Part shown: one piece after another, positions 1 through 8,418 of the stretch
Numbering within the stretch: the first letter of the stretch is position 1
Layout: each line of letters starts with the position of its first letter
Source: CAYWKS01 sp964458935
GTDB taxonomy: Bacteria > Planctomycetota > Phycisphaerae > Phycisphaerales > Zrk34
DNA length: 64,000 bases
Assembly: GCA_964458935.1 (NCBI GenBank)
Contig: CAYWKS010000007.1
Span: forward strand, 62,001-126,000
Direction of reading: 5' to 3'
Position numbers and translations under genes: made by a program
The notes under the pieces: model-generated
What the model was told of the DNA's origin: nothing
What the model saw: the letters and a program-made list of their open reading frames with translations, nothing else
Database searches by the model: none

Positions 1-1
1 T

Positions 2-1720
2 GAGCAGCCGCAGACCTACCGCAGCGAAGTCACACGCGCGGCGCTGGAGGACCTGGCGGACCTGGCGGCCGAGCCCGAGACGATCGATCCGGGTGACGAC
101 GCCGAGGCCGACGCCCGGCAATTGCGCGACCTTGTTCAGGATGCCGACGTGGGCGCGTGGACCGATGACCCGGCGGCGGTCGAGCGGTCGATGCCCCAGC
201 CCGACGCGGCGCGTGCGACCGAGGCGCCGGCGGTGGAGCCGGGCCCGGTCCGGCTCGATGAGGCCCGGGTGATCGACGCGACCGCCCGGGCGCTGCGGCA
301 GCTCGACCCGACGCTGGCGCTGCCGGAGTTCGTCGCCGCGGTGGACGAGGTGCCGACGCCCGCGCCCAGCGATCAGCCGATCGCCCCGTCGCAGGTCGTG
401 GACGTGGCGGGGCTGCGTGGCTTGAACCGCGACGGCGACACGCCGGGCGGTGGCGACGACGGCGGCGACACGGCAGCGGCGGCCCGGCCCCCGCGGACCG
501 TGCCCGGCAACGACGCACCGCGCCGGCAACCCGCCGACGAACCGGCCGGCGCCACGGCGGGCGAACTCGCGTTCGATGCCGACATCCCACTGCCCGAGGC
601 GACGACGGGGCTGGGCCTGCCCGGGGCGCCGATGCGGGGCCTGGAGGTCGAGCGGCTGGACAACGACTTCCAGTACGCGCTGATGACCTTCGACGGGCCG
701 CTGCGCGAGCCGTCGCGGTTCCTGTTCTTCGGGTCCGAGGACAAGCCGCGGCCCGCCGAGCCGGGCTGGTTCGAGGTGCAGGTCCGCCCGCGGTCGACGC
801 TGCGTCGGCTCGAGCCGCTGGCCAAGGACGTGGTCTACGTGCTCGACACGTCCGGGTCGATCGAGGAGAAGTGGCTGGGGCCGGTGCGGCACGGCGTCGC
901 CGCCGCGCTCGACAGCCTCAACGACGGCGACCGGTTCAACGTCGTCCGCTTCGACGAGACGGTCGAGGTGCTGGACCCCGGCGGCCTGCTCGAAGCCGAC
1001 GACCGGAACGTCGAAAGGGCCCGCCAGTTCATCCGCAAGGCCGCCGTCGCCGGCTACACCGACGTCAACCAGGCGTTGGCGCGGCTGGTGCGGCTCCCGC
1101 GCGACGCGGATCGCGTCTACCAGGTCGTCTTCGTCTCGGACGGCCACCCCACCGCCGGCGCGGTCGACCCGAAACAGATCATCGACGTGTTCACGCGGGC
1201 GAACAACCTCGTCGCCTCGGTCTACGCGGTCAGCGTCGGCGACAAGCCGGACAACCAGTTCCTGCAGGCGCTGGCGTACCGCAACAAGGGCTACGTGCGT
1301 CGGCCCGAGCGGTGGGTGACGGCGACGGACGCGATCGCCGACCTGGCTTCGCGGCTGCGTTACCCGATCCTGCGCGATGCGTCGTTCAACGCCGCGGGCG
1401 TGGACACGTCGCAGTTGTTCCCGCGCCAGCCGCGCGACGTGTACAAGGACGACCCGATCGCGCTGTTCGGGCGGTTCGACGCGGACGACAAGCGCCTGGT
1501 CATGGAGATCCGCGGCGGCGGCGCGACCGGGCCGATGGCCTTCGCCTTCGAGCTGCCCTTCAACCGGGCGGCGGCCGGCTCGCGCCAGATCGCCACGCAA
1601 TGGGCCAAGGCCAGGCTGCACCACCTCTACGGCGAACTGCTGCGGTCCGGCCAAACCCGCCGCCCCGCGGTCCGCCAACAGATCGACGATCTCCGCGAGA
1701 AATACGGGCTGGACGACTGA
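2..1720 (+). CDS. von Willebrand factor A domain protein (5' end outside window)
   Basis: The frame is already open at base 2, so the gene begins upstream; about 572 residues are visible. The first ~200 visible residues are acidic and rich in Ala and Pro, probably a linker. A VWA domain follows, with the metal-ion site DTSGS at bases 845-859, the later GYTDVNQAL threonine and a SDGHPTAG loop. VWA domains bind protein ligands through a divalent metal. The C-terminal stretch (WAKARLHHLYGELL then REKYGLDD) resembles the end of VIT/VWA proteins, but it stops right after KYGL, where relatives usually continue with TPYTS. No VIT domain or signal peptide can be judged because the start is missing. 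The next gene runs convergently, so there is no operon partner downstream. The VWA call is firm; the biological role is unknown. Confidence 0.85.
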   Translation, partial: EQPQTYRSEVTRAALEDLADLAAEPETIDPGDDAEADARQLRDLVQDADVGAWTDDPAAVERSMPQPDAARATEAPAVEPGPVRLDEARVIDATARALRQLDPTLALPEFVAAVDEVPTPAPSDQPIAPSQVVDVAGLRGLNRDGDTPGGGDDGGDTAAAARPPRTVPGNDAPRRQPADEPAGATAGELAFDADIPLPEATTGLGLPGAPMRGLEVERLDNDFQYALMTFDGPLREPSRFLFFGSEDKPRPAEPGWFEVQVRPRSTLRRLEPLAKDVVYVLDTSGSIEEKWLGPVRHGVAAALDSLNDGDRFNVVRFDETVEVLDPGGLLEADDRNVERARQFIRKAAVAGYTDVNQALARLVRLPRDADRVYQVVFVSDGHPTAGAVDPKQIIDVFTRANNLVASVYAVSVGDKPDNQFLQALAYRNKGYVRRPERWVTATDAIADLASRLRYPILRDASFNAAGVDTSQLFPRQPRDVYKDDPIALFGRFDADDKRLVMEIRGGGATGPMAFAFELPFNRAAAGSRQIATQWAKARLHHLYGELLRSGQTRRPAVRQQIDDLREKYGLDD

Positions 1721-1774
1721 CCCACCGACGTCAACGCACCGACATCCCGGCGATCGGAATCGCCGGCGGCGACC

Positions 1775-1984
1775 TCAACCGCCGCGGAATCCATCGCTGG
1801 CCGGCCGGGCGTTGCGATGCACGACACGCCGGTTAATCACGCGCGCAGGCATCATCGGGACCTCTCGGCCGGTTGCGTTGGCCGCATCGATCCAGGCGTC
1901 CATCGCATCGCGGATGTGGGTCAACGCCGCCGCGCGGGTGACGCCCTGTGAGGCACAACCCGGCAGGCTCGGCACTTGCGCCAC
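1775..1984 (-). CDS. HicB-like antitoxin fragment, orphan
   Basis: The core reads VPSLPGCASQGVTRAAALTH followed by IRDAMDAWIDAA, which is the central pattern of the HicB partial RNase-H fold (PGC-x-QG-x-T-x-x-A, then IR-x-A). HicB proteins normally start with a beta strand before this. That strand (YPDPESDWWVAQ) is encoded in frame upstream to about base 2035. The frame stays open to a stop near 2095 but has no ATG, GTG or TTG between that stop and GTG 1984. Either a non-standard start is used or the gene is a 5'-damaged relic. No HicA toxin gene lies on either side. The rest of 1721-2148 shows nothing else I can support. Confidence 0.45.
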   Translation of the reverse strand: MAQVPSLPGCASQGVTRAAALTHIRDAMDAWIDAANATGREVPMMPARVINRRVVHRNARPASDGFRGG

Positions 1985-2148
1985 CCACCAGTCAGACTCC
2001 GGATCAGGATAGGGCAGTACCTGTCGCGTAAGGTCACCAATAAAGGCGCTGCGACGGTCAACACGAGCCCCGGATATACGGTTGAGCGCGCACGATCAGC
2101 CGTCATCCATTCGGGGGGACGAAGCGGACGAGCGATGCGCGGCACGTT

Positions 2149-2592
2149 TCAGTCCAGCCGCACGATCTCCACGCCCAGCGCCTGGGCCATCTGGTGGCAG
2201 GCGTCCCGCTCGCCGTCGTTGATGCACTTGGCGACGCGGTCGCCGTAGACGATGCGGCGGATGCCGACCTGCAGCAGCCGCCGGAAGCACGCGGCGCACG
2301 GTTCGCCGGTCACGTACGCGGTCGCGCCGCGCAGGTCGCAGCGCGCGAAGCACACCGCGTTGTCCTCGGCGTGCATGAACCAGTCGTACTTCTCCGGCCG
2401 GGTCAGCGGCACGATCGCGTTGGGCAGCCCCGCCACCGGGCCGTTGTACCCGGTCGAGATCAGCCGCTTGTCGGCGTCGACCAGCACGCAGCCGTGCTTG
2501 GTGTTGGGATCGGGCGAGCGTCGGGAGACCTGCTCGGCGAGGTCGAGGAAGTAGCGGTCCCAGTCCGGCCGATCGGTGAAGGGGTTGCTCAT
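2149..2592 (-). CDS. dCMP deaminase / cytidine-deaminase-family zinc enzyme
   Basis: This 147-residue protein has the complete zinc-deaminase signature: HAEDNAVCFA (zinc His and proton-shuttle Glu) and GEPCAACFRRLL (the PCxxC zinc cysteines). The early segment DRYFLDLAEQVSRRSPDPNT and the HGCVLVDADKRLISTGYNG loop are typical of dCMP deaminases (ComEB/Dcd type), which make dUMP from dCMP for thymidylate synthesis. Two starts are possible, ATG 2592 and ATG 2619. A TACAAT -10-like element on the minus strand at 2626-2631 would place the transcript start near 2618, which favours 2592 and leaves a short leader. It is a single gene, convergent with the region before it and divergent from the ydbH-like gene. 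Activity on dCMP rather than another pyrimidine or a tRNA base is inferred. Confidence 0.85.
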   Translation of the reverse strand: MSNPFTDRPDWDRYFLDLAEQVSRRSPDPNTKHGCVLVDADKRLISTGYNGPVAGLPNAIVPLTRPEKYDWFMHAEDNAVCFARCDLRGATAYVTGEPCAACFRRLLQVGIRRIVYGDRVAKCINDGERDACHQMAQALGVEIVRLD

Positions 2593-2715
2593 AGCCGTTG
2601 GGGTGGACGGTTGGGTCATGCTGGCATTGTATCGGTGCGGGCCGGCGCGGCGAAGGACGAAATGCGCTGCCCGCCGCGCCGGGACGACGGGCGGGTATGA
2701 TGCCGGCGGTGCGTC

Positions 2716-4239
2716 ATGATGCGACTCGTGCGATGGCTGTTGCGGCTGGTGGTGGATGCGGTGGTGATCGCGGTGGTGATCGTCGCGGCGGGGGTGGCGG
2801 CGTACTTCGCGTACCTGCCGACGTGGGCGGAAGGCCAGGTCCGCGGGGCGCTGGCCGACGCCGGGCTGACCGACGCCAACTTCGCCCTCGCCGCCGTGAC
2901 ATATGAAGCGATCGAACTGCGTGACGTCCGTTTGACCGGCGATCCGAACGCGTGGAGCGCCCGATCGATCCGCGTGACCTTCGATGCGGGCGGGGTCTGG
3001 GACCGTCGGATCGAGCGTGTCGAGGTCGACGGGCTGCGCTGGTCGGTCGCCTACGCCGACGGCGAGCTGGACCCGGGCCCGGTTGCGCGGCTGCTCGGCG
3101 ACGCCAACGCGGCGAGCGAAGGGCCGGGCTGGTCGCTGGGCGCGGTGTCGGTGACGGATTCGATCGTGTGGCTGGCGTACGCGGGGCGTCGGTGGTCGCT
3201 GCCGATCGACACGGGTGAGGGGGGCGATCCGAACGCGGCGTACACCGTGCGGTTCGATCGCGGGGCGCGCACGCTGCACGTGGAGGTGCCGACGCGGACG
3301 CTGGAACCGGATGACCTGATAAGCACGCTGCTGCGGCGAGAGGCGAAGCTGGACGTGGCCGGCCGCGCCGGCGCGTCGATCGACGTGGACATGACCGGCC
3401 GCGCCCGGGCTCATGTCGACCTGGACGGGGTCGACGCGACCTACACCGCGGACGCCGCCGACGCCGACGAGCCCGCGGGGTATGGCGTGGTCGGCCTGAC
3501 GGGGCGGGTGGCGTTCGACGGGCTGACCCCGCCGCGCACCGCCCCGGGCCAGCAGTTGCACTGGCGGACGCTGGGGCTGGGCGAACTGTCGTTCGGTCGT
3601 GGCGTGGTGCGGTTCACGCTGGAGGGCCGGCGGTCGGTGCTCATCGAGAAGCTCGACTGGCAGGGGATCGACGGAGGTCGGTTCTGGGCGATGGCGATGC
3701 GCCTGGACCCGCAGCTTCCCGATGTCAACATTGATCTGTTTGTCGAGCAGGCGCCGCTGGGCGAGTGGCTGCCGATCCTGACGCTCGGCCGCGCCACGGG
3801 CAGCGGCGCGGTTTCCGGGCGGCTTCCGTTCCGGGTCCGGCTCGAGCCGACCCCCCGCATCGCGCTCGGGCGGGGCTATCTCTATGCCGTCGACCCCGGT
3901 CAGGTTAGAATCGAGCAGGTCGATGCGATCGACGCGATGCTGGAGCGGGGCGGTCTGGCGGCGAGCGGCCCCGACGCCTACCCCCAGGTCGTCCGCCGCC
4001 GCCTCGTGCAAAGTCTGCAGGACTTCGCGTACGACCACCTGTCGTTCGTTATGACAGAGCGGGACGGCGTGCCGACCCTGACGATTCGCGCCGTCGGCCG
4101 GGGGGCGGCAAGCGGCCAGGAGGTCAACCTGACCATGAACTTCACCGGCTACCAGGACCTGATCGACTTCGCGCTGCGGCTGCAACTGGGCCTGAAGCGC
4201 GCCGGCGACGCCGCCTGGCGCGGGCTGATCGATGACTGA
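2716..4239 (+). CDS. YdbH-like intermembrane lipid-transport bridge protein
   Basis: The protein has 507 residues. One N-terminal membrane anchor (about residues 7-29, rich in Val and Ala) is followed by a long beta-rich AsmA-like body with repeating short strands. The C-terminal region (GQEVNLTMNFTGYQDLIDF near the end) resembles the 'dicarboxylate transport' domain of E. coli YdbH. YdbH, with TamB and YhdP, carries phospholipids between inner and outer membranes. The call is strengthened by the next two genes, which look like YnbE and YdbL, the same trio and order as the E. coli operon. It is much shorter than E. coli YdbH (about 880 residues), so the groove would span a shorter distance or need oligomerisation. 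ATG 2716 directly precedes the anchor. Similarity is judged by eye. Confidence 0.7.
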   Translation: MMRLVRWLLRLVVDAVVIAVVIVAAGVAAYFAYLPTWAEGQVRGALADAGLTDANFALAAVTYEAIELRDVRLTGDPNAWSARSIRVTFDAGGVWDRRIERVEVDGLRWSVAYADGELDPGPVARLLGDANAASEGPGWSLGAVSVTDSIVWLAYAGRRWSLPIDTGEGGDPNAAYTVRFDRGARTLHVEVPTRTLEPDDLISTLLRREAKLDVAGRAGASIDVDMTGRARAHVDLDGVDATYTADAADADEPAGYGVVGLTGRVAFDGLTPPRTAPGQQLHWRTLGLGELSFGRGVVRFTLEGRRSVLIEKLDWQGIDGGRFWAMAMRLDPQLPDVNIDLFVEQAPLGEWLPILTLGRATGSGAVSGRLPFRVRLEPTPRIALGRGYLYAVDPGQVRIEQVDAIDAMLERGGLAASGPDAYPQVVRRRLVQSLQDFAYDHLSFVMTERDGVPTLTIRAVGRGAASGQEVNLTMNFTGYQDLIDFALRLQLGLKRAGDAAWRGLIDD

Positions 4240-4263
4240 AGACATACCACTGTGAGTCACGCC

Positions 4264-4476
4264 ATGCCAAGAATCCTGATGCCCGCGATGGGGCTGGTCG
4301 GCCTCGGCCTGACCGCCTGCACGCAGCACACCGTCAACGTCGAGCCCATCGAGGTCAAGCCCATCCACGTGACGATGGACATCAACCTCAAGGTCGACCG
4401 CCGCCTCGATGACTTCTTCGCCTTCGAGGACGAGATCGATCCCGCGAACACCTCCAACGCAGGACAGGACCCATGA
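4264..4476 (+). CDS. YnbE-like small outer-membrane lipoprotein
   Basis: This is a 70-residue lipoprotein. A short hydrophobic signal ends in the lipobox LTAC. The mature part contains EVKPIHVTMDINLKVDR, which mirrors the 'PI-x-I-x-MNVK' strand of E. coli YnbE. In E. coli, YnbE is the outer-membrane partner that pairs with the C-terminal end of YdbH to complete the bridge. ATG 4264 is used here; an in-frame GTG at 4252 is an alternative and would add four residues. The gene starts 12-25 bases after the ydbH-like stop and overlaps the next gene by four bases. Identification rests on the short motif, the lipobox and gene order. Confidence 0.7.
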   Translation: MPRILMPAMGLVGLGLTACTQHTVNVEPIEVKPIHVTMDINLKVDRRLDDFFAFEDEIDPANTSNAGQDP

Positions 4477-4964
4477 TGAACAGCCCACGCCGACTCTGCG
4501 TCGCGCTGGCCGCGGTCTTCGCGGCGCTGCTGGTGGTCGGCCCGGCCGCGACCACGCACGCCGGCGACGCCGACGCCCGCAAGCAGGAACTCGCCGAGCT
4601 GAGAAAACGCTTCAAGCAGCGCTACCCCGACCTGCTGCGGCTCAAGAACCAGCAGAAGGTCGGCGAGACGTGGAAGGGCATGGTCGACCCGCTCAAGGCC
4701 GACTACCGCGACGATCCGGTCGACCCCAAGGCCGACAAGGACGAGCGGGTAACGATCGGCGAACTGCTGGCGGTGGAGAACAGGGACCGGGTGCGTCTGT
4801 ACAAGCTTCTTGCGGAGGAGATGGAGATCGACGCGGCGGTCGTCGCGCGGCGGAATGCCTTGCGCAACTTCCAGCAGGCCCAGCCGCGCCACTACCTCAA
4901 GGACACCGACGACGAATGGCTGACGAAAGAGCGATGGGTCGAGAAGCACAAGGACGAGCGGTGA
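4473..4964 (+). CDS. YdbL-like periplasmic protein (DUF1318 family)
   Basis: The protein has 163 residues with a Sec signal peptide ending near THAGDA. The C-terminal third (DRVRLYKLLAEEMEID, VVARRNALRNF, then QPRHYLKDTDDEW and WVEK) follows the pattern of E. coli YdbL: a 'R-x-x-LY-x-x-LA' helix, a 'VA-x-x-A' helix and a terminal 'WV-x-K'. YdbL is thought to assist the YdbH-YnbE complex. The first two thirds are charged and longer than in E. coli YdbL. The ATGATG start overlaps the TGA of the lipoprotein gene, so translation is probably coupled. ATG 4473 and ATG 4476 are both possible. Confidence 0.65.
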   Translation: MMNSPRRLCVALAAVFAALLVVGPAATTHAGDADARKQELAELRKRFKQRYPDLLRLKNQQKVGETWKGMVDPLKADYRDDPVDPKADKDERVTIGELLAVENRDRVRLYKLLAEEMEIDAAVVARRNALRNFQQAQPRHYLKDTDDEWLTKERWVEKHKDER

Positions 4965-5065
4965 AGCCGCGGGGCGGGCGGATCGGTCGCGGCGCGTCGG
5001 GGCCGCGACCGAGATGGTGAAGATCGCCGCCCTCGACGACGTGGGGCGCCGTCGGAGGATCGTGA

Positions 5066-6697
5066 TTGTCGAATGAGCCTGCCGCACGCATGCCCAACGC
5101 GCAGCGGGGTTTCTGCGATGACCTGCTGGGGTGGGTGGACCGTCATCGCCGCTGGGTGCTCGGCGGGGTGGTCGGTCTGTACCTCGTGGGGCTGAACGGC
5201 TCGTGGCGGATCGGCGCCGACAGCGCGCTCTACGCCGACCTCGCCCGGAGCCTCGTCGAGGGCCGCGGCTATCAGCATCTCGGCGTCGATCACGGCCTGG
5301 CGTATCCGGGCTTGCCTTACGTGCTCGCGGGCCTGTTCGAGTGGTTCGGGCCGGATTGCTGGCTCGCGGTCAACGTCGTCATGCTGGCCACGGCGCTGGC
5401 CGCGCTCGCGCTGGTGTATCGGCTGATCCGGCTGCACGCCGACCGGCCGACCGCGGTCATGGTCGTCCTGCTCGTGGGCGTGTGCGAGACGATGTACCGC
5501 TACGCGTTTCAGGCGTTGACGGACATGCCGTTCCTGCTCGGCGTGGTCATGTTGCTTTGCGGGTATGAGGGGCTGCGTGTCGGCCGGGAGCGCGGCGGGG
5601 CGGCCGTGTGGAACGGGCTGCTGCTCGCGGCGGGCCTGGCGGTGATGACCGGCATGCGCCCGATCATGATCCCGATCCACGCCGCGGTCATCCTCACCGG
5701 GGTTGTGGGGCTGTGGCGCGGCCCGCAGCGCGGCCTGCACGGGCTCCTGATCGCGCTCAGCGTGTCCGTGCTGGTCGGCTTCACCCTGATCGATCCCCGC
5801 CACGCCCAGCCCGTCGTCACCGCCGCCGCCGAGAACCCGGCGCGCGCCACGCGAGGCTACGAAGACATCCTCCGCCTGTTGATCGTGGAGCACTTCGGCC
5901 GCACGCTGCGGGTCGTTTTCCTGCACCACCTGCCCAAGTGGTTGTGGCACGGGATCTTCGCGGAGGCCGTCGTGGGCATCGCCTTGGGGCTCAAGGTGCT
6001 GCACCTGCTGCTGGGCGTGGCGCTGGCGGGGTTGAGCGTGGGCCTGTTCCGCCGCCGCGCCTTGTGGGGGTGGACCGTGCTGGCGGTGCTGACGCCCATG
6101 GCATTGTTCGAGCCCAAACCCCGGTACATCCTGCCCATCCTGCCGCTGGTGATGTTCGCCGGGTGGCAGGGGCTCTGCTGGCTGTCGCTGCGGATGCGAA
6201 GCCACTGGACGCGGCAGGTGCTGTGCGCGGTGCTGGTGGGGTTGATGATCGGCCCGAACCTGGTGAAGTCGGCCAGCCTCGCGGTCGAACAGCGCCGCAC
6301 GCCCTTCTACACGCACTACCACGGCGGGCGGTACGTGCCCGTCCTCGACATGGCCGCCGCCATCGAGGCCCACACCCCCGACGGCGCGCTGATCATCTCC
6401 GATCACGCGCGGCAGTTGTCCTACCTGACGCATCGGCGAGTGATGGCGGCGCAAGGCACGTTTCGGGACTACGACCCCGGCGTCGTCGTTGACTGGCTCG
6501 CGGGGCAGCCGGCCGTGTTCATCGCACGCGCCCGCGACGCCGACGAAGCCGATCCCGTCGCCGGCCGCTTGCTGGCGCACGACGCCGTCCGGGCCGGGCC
6601 GGCCCTGCACACGATCGACAACGCCTGGTGGTCATGCACGCTGCACGAGCTGCACGTCGAGCCCCGCGACCCGAATCGCCCGACACCGCGGCGTTAG
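5066..6697 (+). CDS. GT39-type membrane glycosyltransferase (ArnT/PMT-like)
   Basis: This 543-residue polytopic membrane protein has about ten hydrophobic segments. The first periplasmic loop contains GADSALYADLARSLVEGRGY, the typical acidic loop of GT-C/GT39 enzymes, which transfer a sugar from a polyprenyl-phosphate donor on the periplasmic face. Acceptor and sugar cannot be read from sequence. TTG 5066 is preferred as start because GGAGGA lies at 5054-5059; the in-frame ATG at 5090 has no such site. The gene meets the polysaccharide locus tail-to-tail, overlapping the stop of the GT4 gene by four bases, so the two transcripts converge. Confidence 0.75.
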   Translation: MSNEPAARMPNAQRGFCDDLLGWVDRHRRWVLGGVVGLYLVGLNGSWRIGADSALYADLARSLVEGRGYQHLGVDHGLAYPGLPYVLAGLFEWFGPDCWLAVNVVMLATALAALALVYRLIRLHADRPTAVMVVLLVGVCETMYRYAFQALTDMPFLLGVVMLLCGYEGLRVGRERGGAAVWNGLLLAAGLAVMTGMRPIMIPIHAAVILTGVVGLWRGPQRGLHGLLIALSVSVLVGFTLIDPRHAQPVVTAAAENPARATRGYEDILRLLIVEHFGRTLRVVFLHHLPKWLWHGIFAEAVVGIALGLKVLHLLLGVALAGLSVGLFRRRALWGWTVLAVLTPMALFEPKPRYILPILPLVMFAGWQGLCWLSLRMRSHWTRQVLCAVLVGLMIGPNLVKSASLAVEQRRTPFYTHYHGGRYVPVLDMAAAIEAHTPDGALIISDHARQLSYLTHRRVMAAQGTFRDYDPGVVVDWLAGQPAVFIARARDADEADPVAGRLLAHDAVRAGPALHTIDNAWWSCTLHELHVEPRDPNRPTPRR

Positions 6698-7890
6698 GGC
6701 GACCGCCGCGCCGCGATCGCCGCGCGGTACTCGGCCAGGGTGTCCCGCACGACCGTCTCGAAGTCCACGCCCAGCGCCTCGACGCGGTCGCGCATCGCCC
6801 GACCCATGGCGGGCAGCTTGCCCCGGTCGTCGACGGCGTGGCCGATCGCCTCGGTCATCGCCCCCCGATCGGCGGGCGTCACGATCCACCCGCCGTGGGG
6901 CGGCTGAACGAGCTCGGCCGGGAAGCCGACGCGCGTGACGATCGCCGGCAGCCCGTGCGCCGCCGCCTCGACCACCGCCGTGCCGAAGTTGTCGATCGTC
7001 GTCGGCGAAACGTACACGTCGGCGTCGAGCAGGTACCCGCCGACCGCCCCGGGCGCCACGCCACCGACGAAGCGGACCGCGTGATCGATTTCGAGCTGCC
7101 CGGCGAGGCGTTGCAGCGCCTGGCGCTGGGGCCCGTCTCCGACAATCGTCAGCGTGAGCGGGCGGCCTTCACGCCGCACGGCCGCGACCGCCTCCAGCAA
7201 CACGTCGAACCGGCGCTCGGGGATGAGCCGACCGACCGTGACCAGCCGCACGGGCCCGGCGTGACCGCGGCGGTCTTCCACGGCGGCGTCGATGCGGTCG
7301 CGCGGTGGCAGGTCCATGCCGATCGGCGCGAAGCGCGCCGCCGGTTCACGGCGTCGCAGCGCTTGCGCCTTGGCTGCGTACTCGTGGGAGGGCGAGAGGA
7401 CGCGATCGGCGGCGCGGACAGCGTAACGGGTGGCGGTGCGGATCGGGCCCCGATCGATCCGCAGGTCGCTGCCGTGCGCCGTCAGCACGATCGGGCGGCG
7501 GTGGATCGGCCGCGTCGCCGCGGCCAGCGCCGCCGGCGGGCTCCAGTGGCAGTGCACCACGTCGGCGCGGCGGGCGGCGGCGACCAGCACCGCGGCGAAC
7601 CGCGCGGCGAACGCCGGGATGTTCACCGCCGCCAGGCGATCGTGCCGCAGGTTGTAGGGAATCCCGCCCCCGTAGGCCAGCCGCTGCCACCGCCGCGGCA
7701 GGAAGTAGGTGAACCGGTGCACCGTGACCCCGCCGTCGCGTTCGTGCACGGGCGCGTCCGCCGCGCCGGGCGCGACGATCGTCACCTCCACCCCGGCCGC
7801 GGCCAGGCGATGCGCCAGCGCGCGGACGAAGTGCCCCGCCAGGTCGTCGGCGCGCCGCGGGTACGAGGTCGTGGCCATGCACACGCGCAT
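6694..7890 (-). CDS. Family 4 glycosyltransferase
   Basis: This 398-residue GT-B fold enzyme opens with the Rossmann strand MRVCMATTSYPRRADDLAGH, as in many GT4 proteins. The C-terminal donor-binding half has RLIPERRFDVLLEAV and the nucleotide-sugar motif region TTIDNFGTAVVEAAAHGLPA with the usual Glu for ribose binding. It would add one sugar to a lipid-linked oligosaccharide on the cytoplasmic side. It is the last gene of the minus-strand polysaccharide operon. Its ATG shares one base with the upstream TGA (TGATG), so coupling is likely. Sugar specificity is not readable. Confidence 0.85.
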   Translation of the reverse strand: MRVCMATTSYPRRADDLAGHFVRALAHRLAAAGVEVTIVAPGAADAPVHERDGGVTVHRFTYFLPRRWQRLAYGGGIPYNLRHDRLAAVNIPAFAARFAAVLVAAARRADVVHCHWSPPAALAAATRPIHRRPIVLTAHGSDLRIDRGPIRTATRYAVRAADRVLSPSHEYAAKAQALRRREPAARFAPIGMDLPPRDRIDAAVEDRRGHAGPVRLVTVGRLIPERRFDVLLEAVAAVRREGRPLTLTIVGDGPQRQALQRLAGQLEIDHAVRFVGGVAPGAVGGYLLDADVYVSPTTIDNFGTAVVEAAAHGLPAIVTRVGFPAELVQPPHGGWIVTPADRGAMTEAIGHAVDDRGKLPAMGRAMRDRVEALGVDFETVVRDTLAEYRAAIAARRSP

Positions 7891-8414
7891 CAGGCGTCGG
7901 CTCCGCCTTGCCGATCGCCCGCGTCGTCGCCCGGTCCGGGGTCCAGCCGACGCGGGGCGGCGCCGACAACGGTTGCCTCGGCCGGCACGTCCCGGGCCAC
8001 GACCACCCCGGCGCCGATGACCGCCCGCTCGCCGATCGTCACCCCGGGCAGCACGATCGACCCGAACCCCACGTACGCGCCCCGACGCACGACCACGCCC
8101 GAACGGCGGCCGGCGGCCGACAGCCGTTCGGACATGTGTTGAGGGTAGTACCCGTGCGCCAGCAGCGCCGACCGCGCGATCAGGGTCACGTCGTCTTCGA
8201 TGACCACGCGATGGGGCTCGGCGTCATCGATGAAGACCTCGGCGCCGATGAACACGCCGCGGCCGATCTTCACGCCGCGCACCCGGTGCAGGCCCACGCG
8301 CATCGCCGGCAGCATGGGCACGTGCCGCGCCACGACGTTCAGCCAGCGGTGAAGGAAGGCCAGGGGCAGGCGCCAGCCCTTGGACCGCTCGCTCCGCGGG
8401 ATCCGCCCCATCAT
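7890..8414 (-). CDS. Left-handed beta-helix acyltransferase (WbbJ/maltose-acetyltransferase type)
   Basis: This 174-residue protein shows hexapeptide repeats from about residue 55 on: VKIGRGVFIGAEVFIDD, VVIEDDVTLIARSALLAHG, AYVGFGSIVLPGVTIGERAV. Such LbH enzymes O- or N-acylate sugars, usually with acetyl-CoA, and work as trimers. ATG 8414 lies five bases after the upstream stop and has AGGA about eight bases before it, so I prefer it to GTG 8456, which would overlap the upstream gene. It sits between two glycosyltransferases, so a sugar O-acetyltransferase acting on the polysaccharide is likely. Confidence 0.8.
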   Translation of the reverse strand: MMGRIPRSERSKGWRLPLAFLHRWLNVVARHVPMLPAMRVGLHRVRGVKIGRGVFIGAEVFIDDAEPHRVVIEDDVTLIARSALLAHGYYPQHMSERLSAAGRRSGVVVRRGAYVGFGSIVLPGVTIGERAVIGAGVVVARDVPAEATVVGAAPRRLDPGPGDDAGDRQGGADA

Positions 8415-8418
8415 GTCG

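Noticed and set aside
2593..4488. Minus-strand extension of the deaminase frame across the ydbH-like gene
   Set aside because: The extension is low-complexity Arg/Gln/Pro/Val text antisense to two well-supported plus-strand genes. Only the last ~150 residues are the deaminase.
4892..6610. Minus-strand frame of about 572 codons
   Set aside because: Opposite the membrane glycosyltransferase; His/Gln/Arg-rich with no family features.
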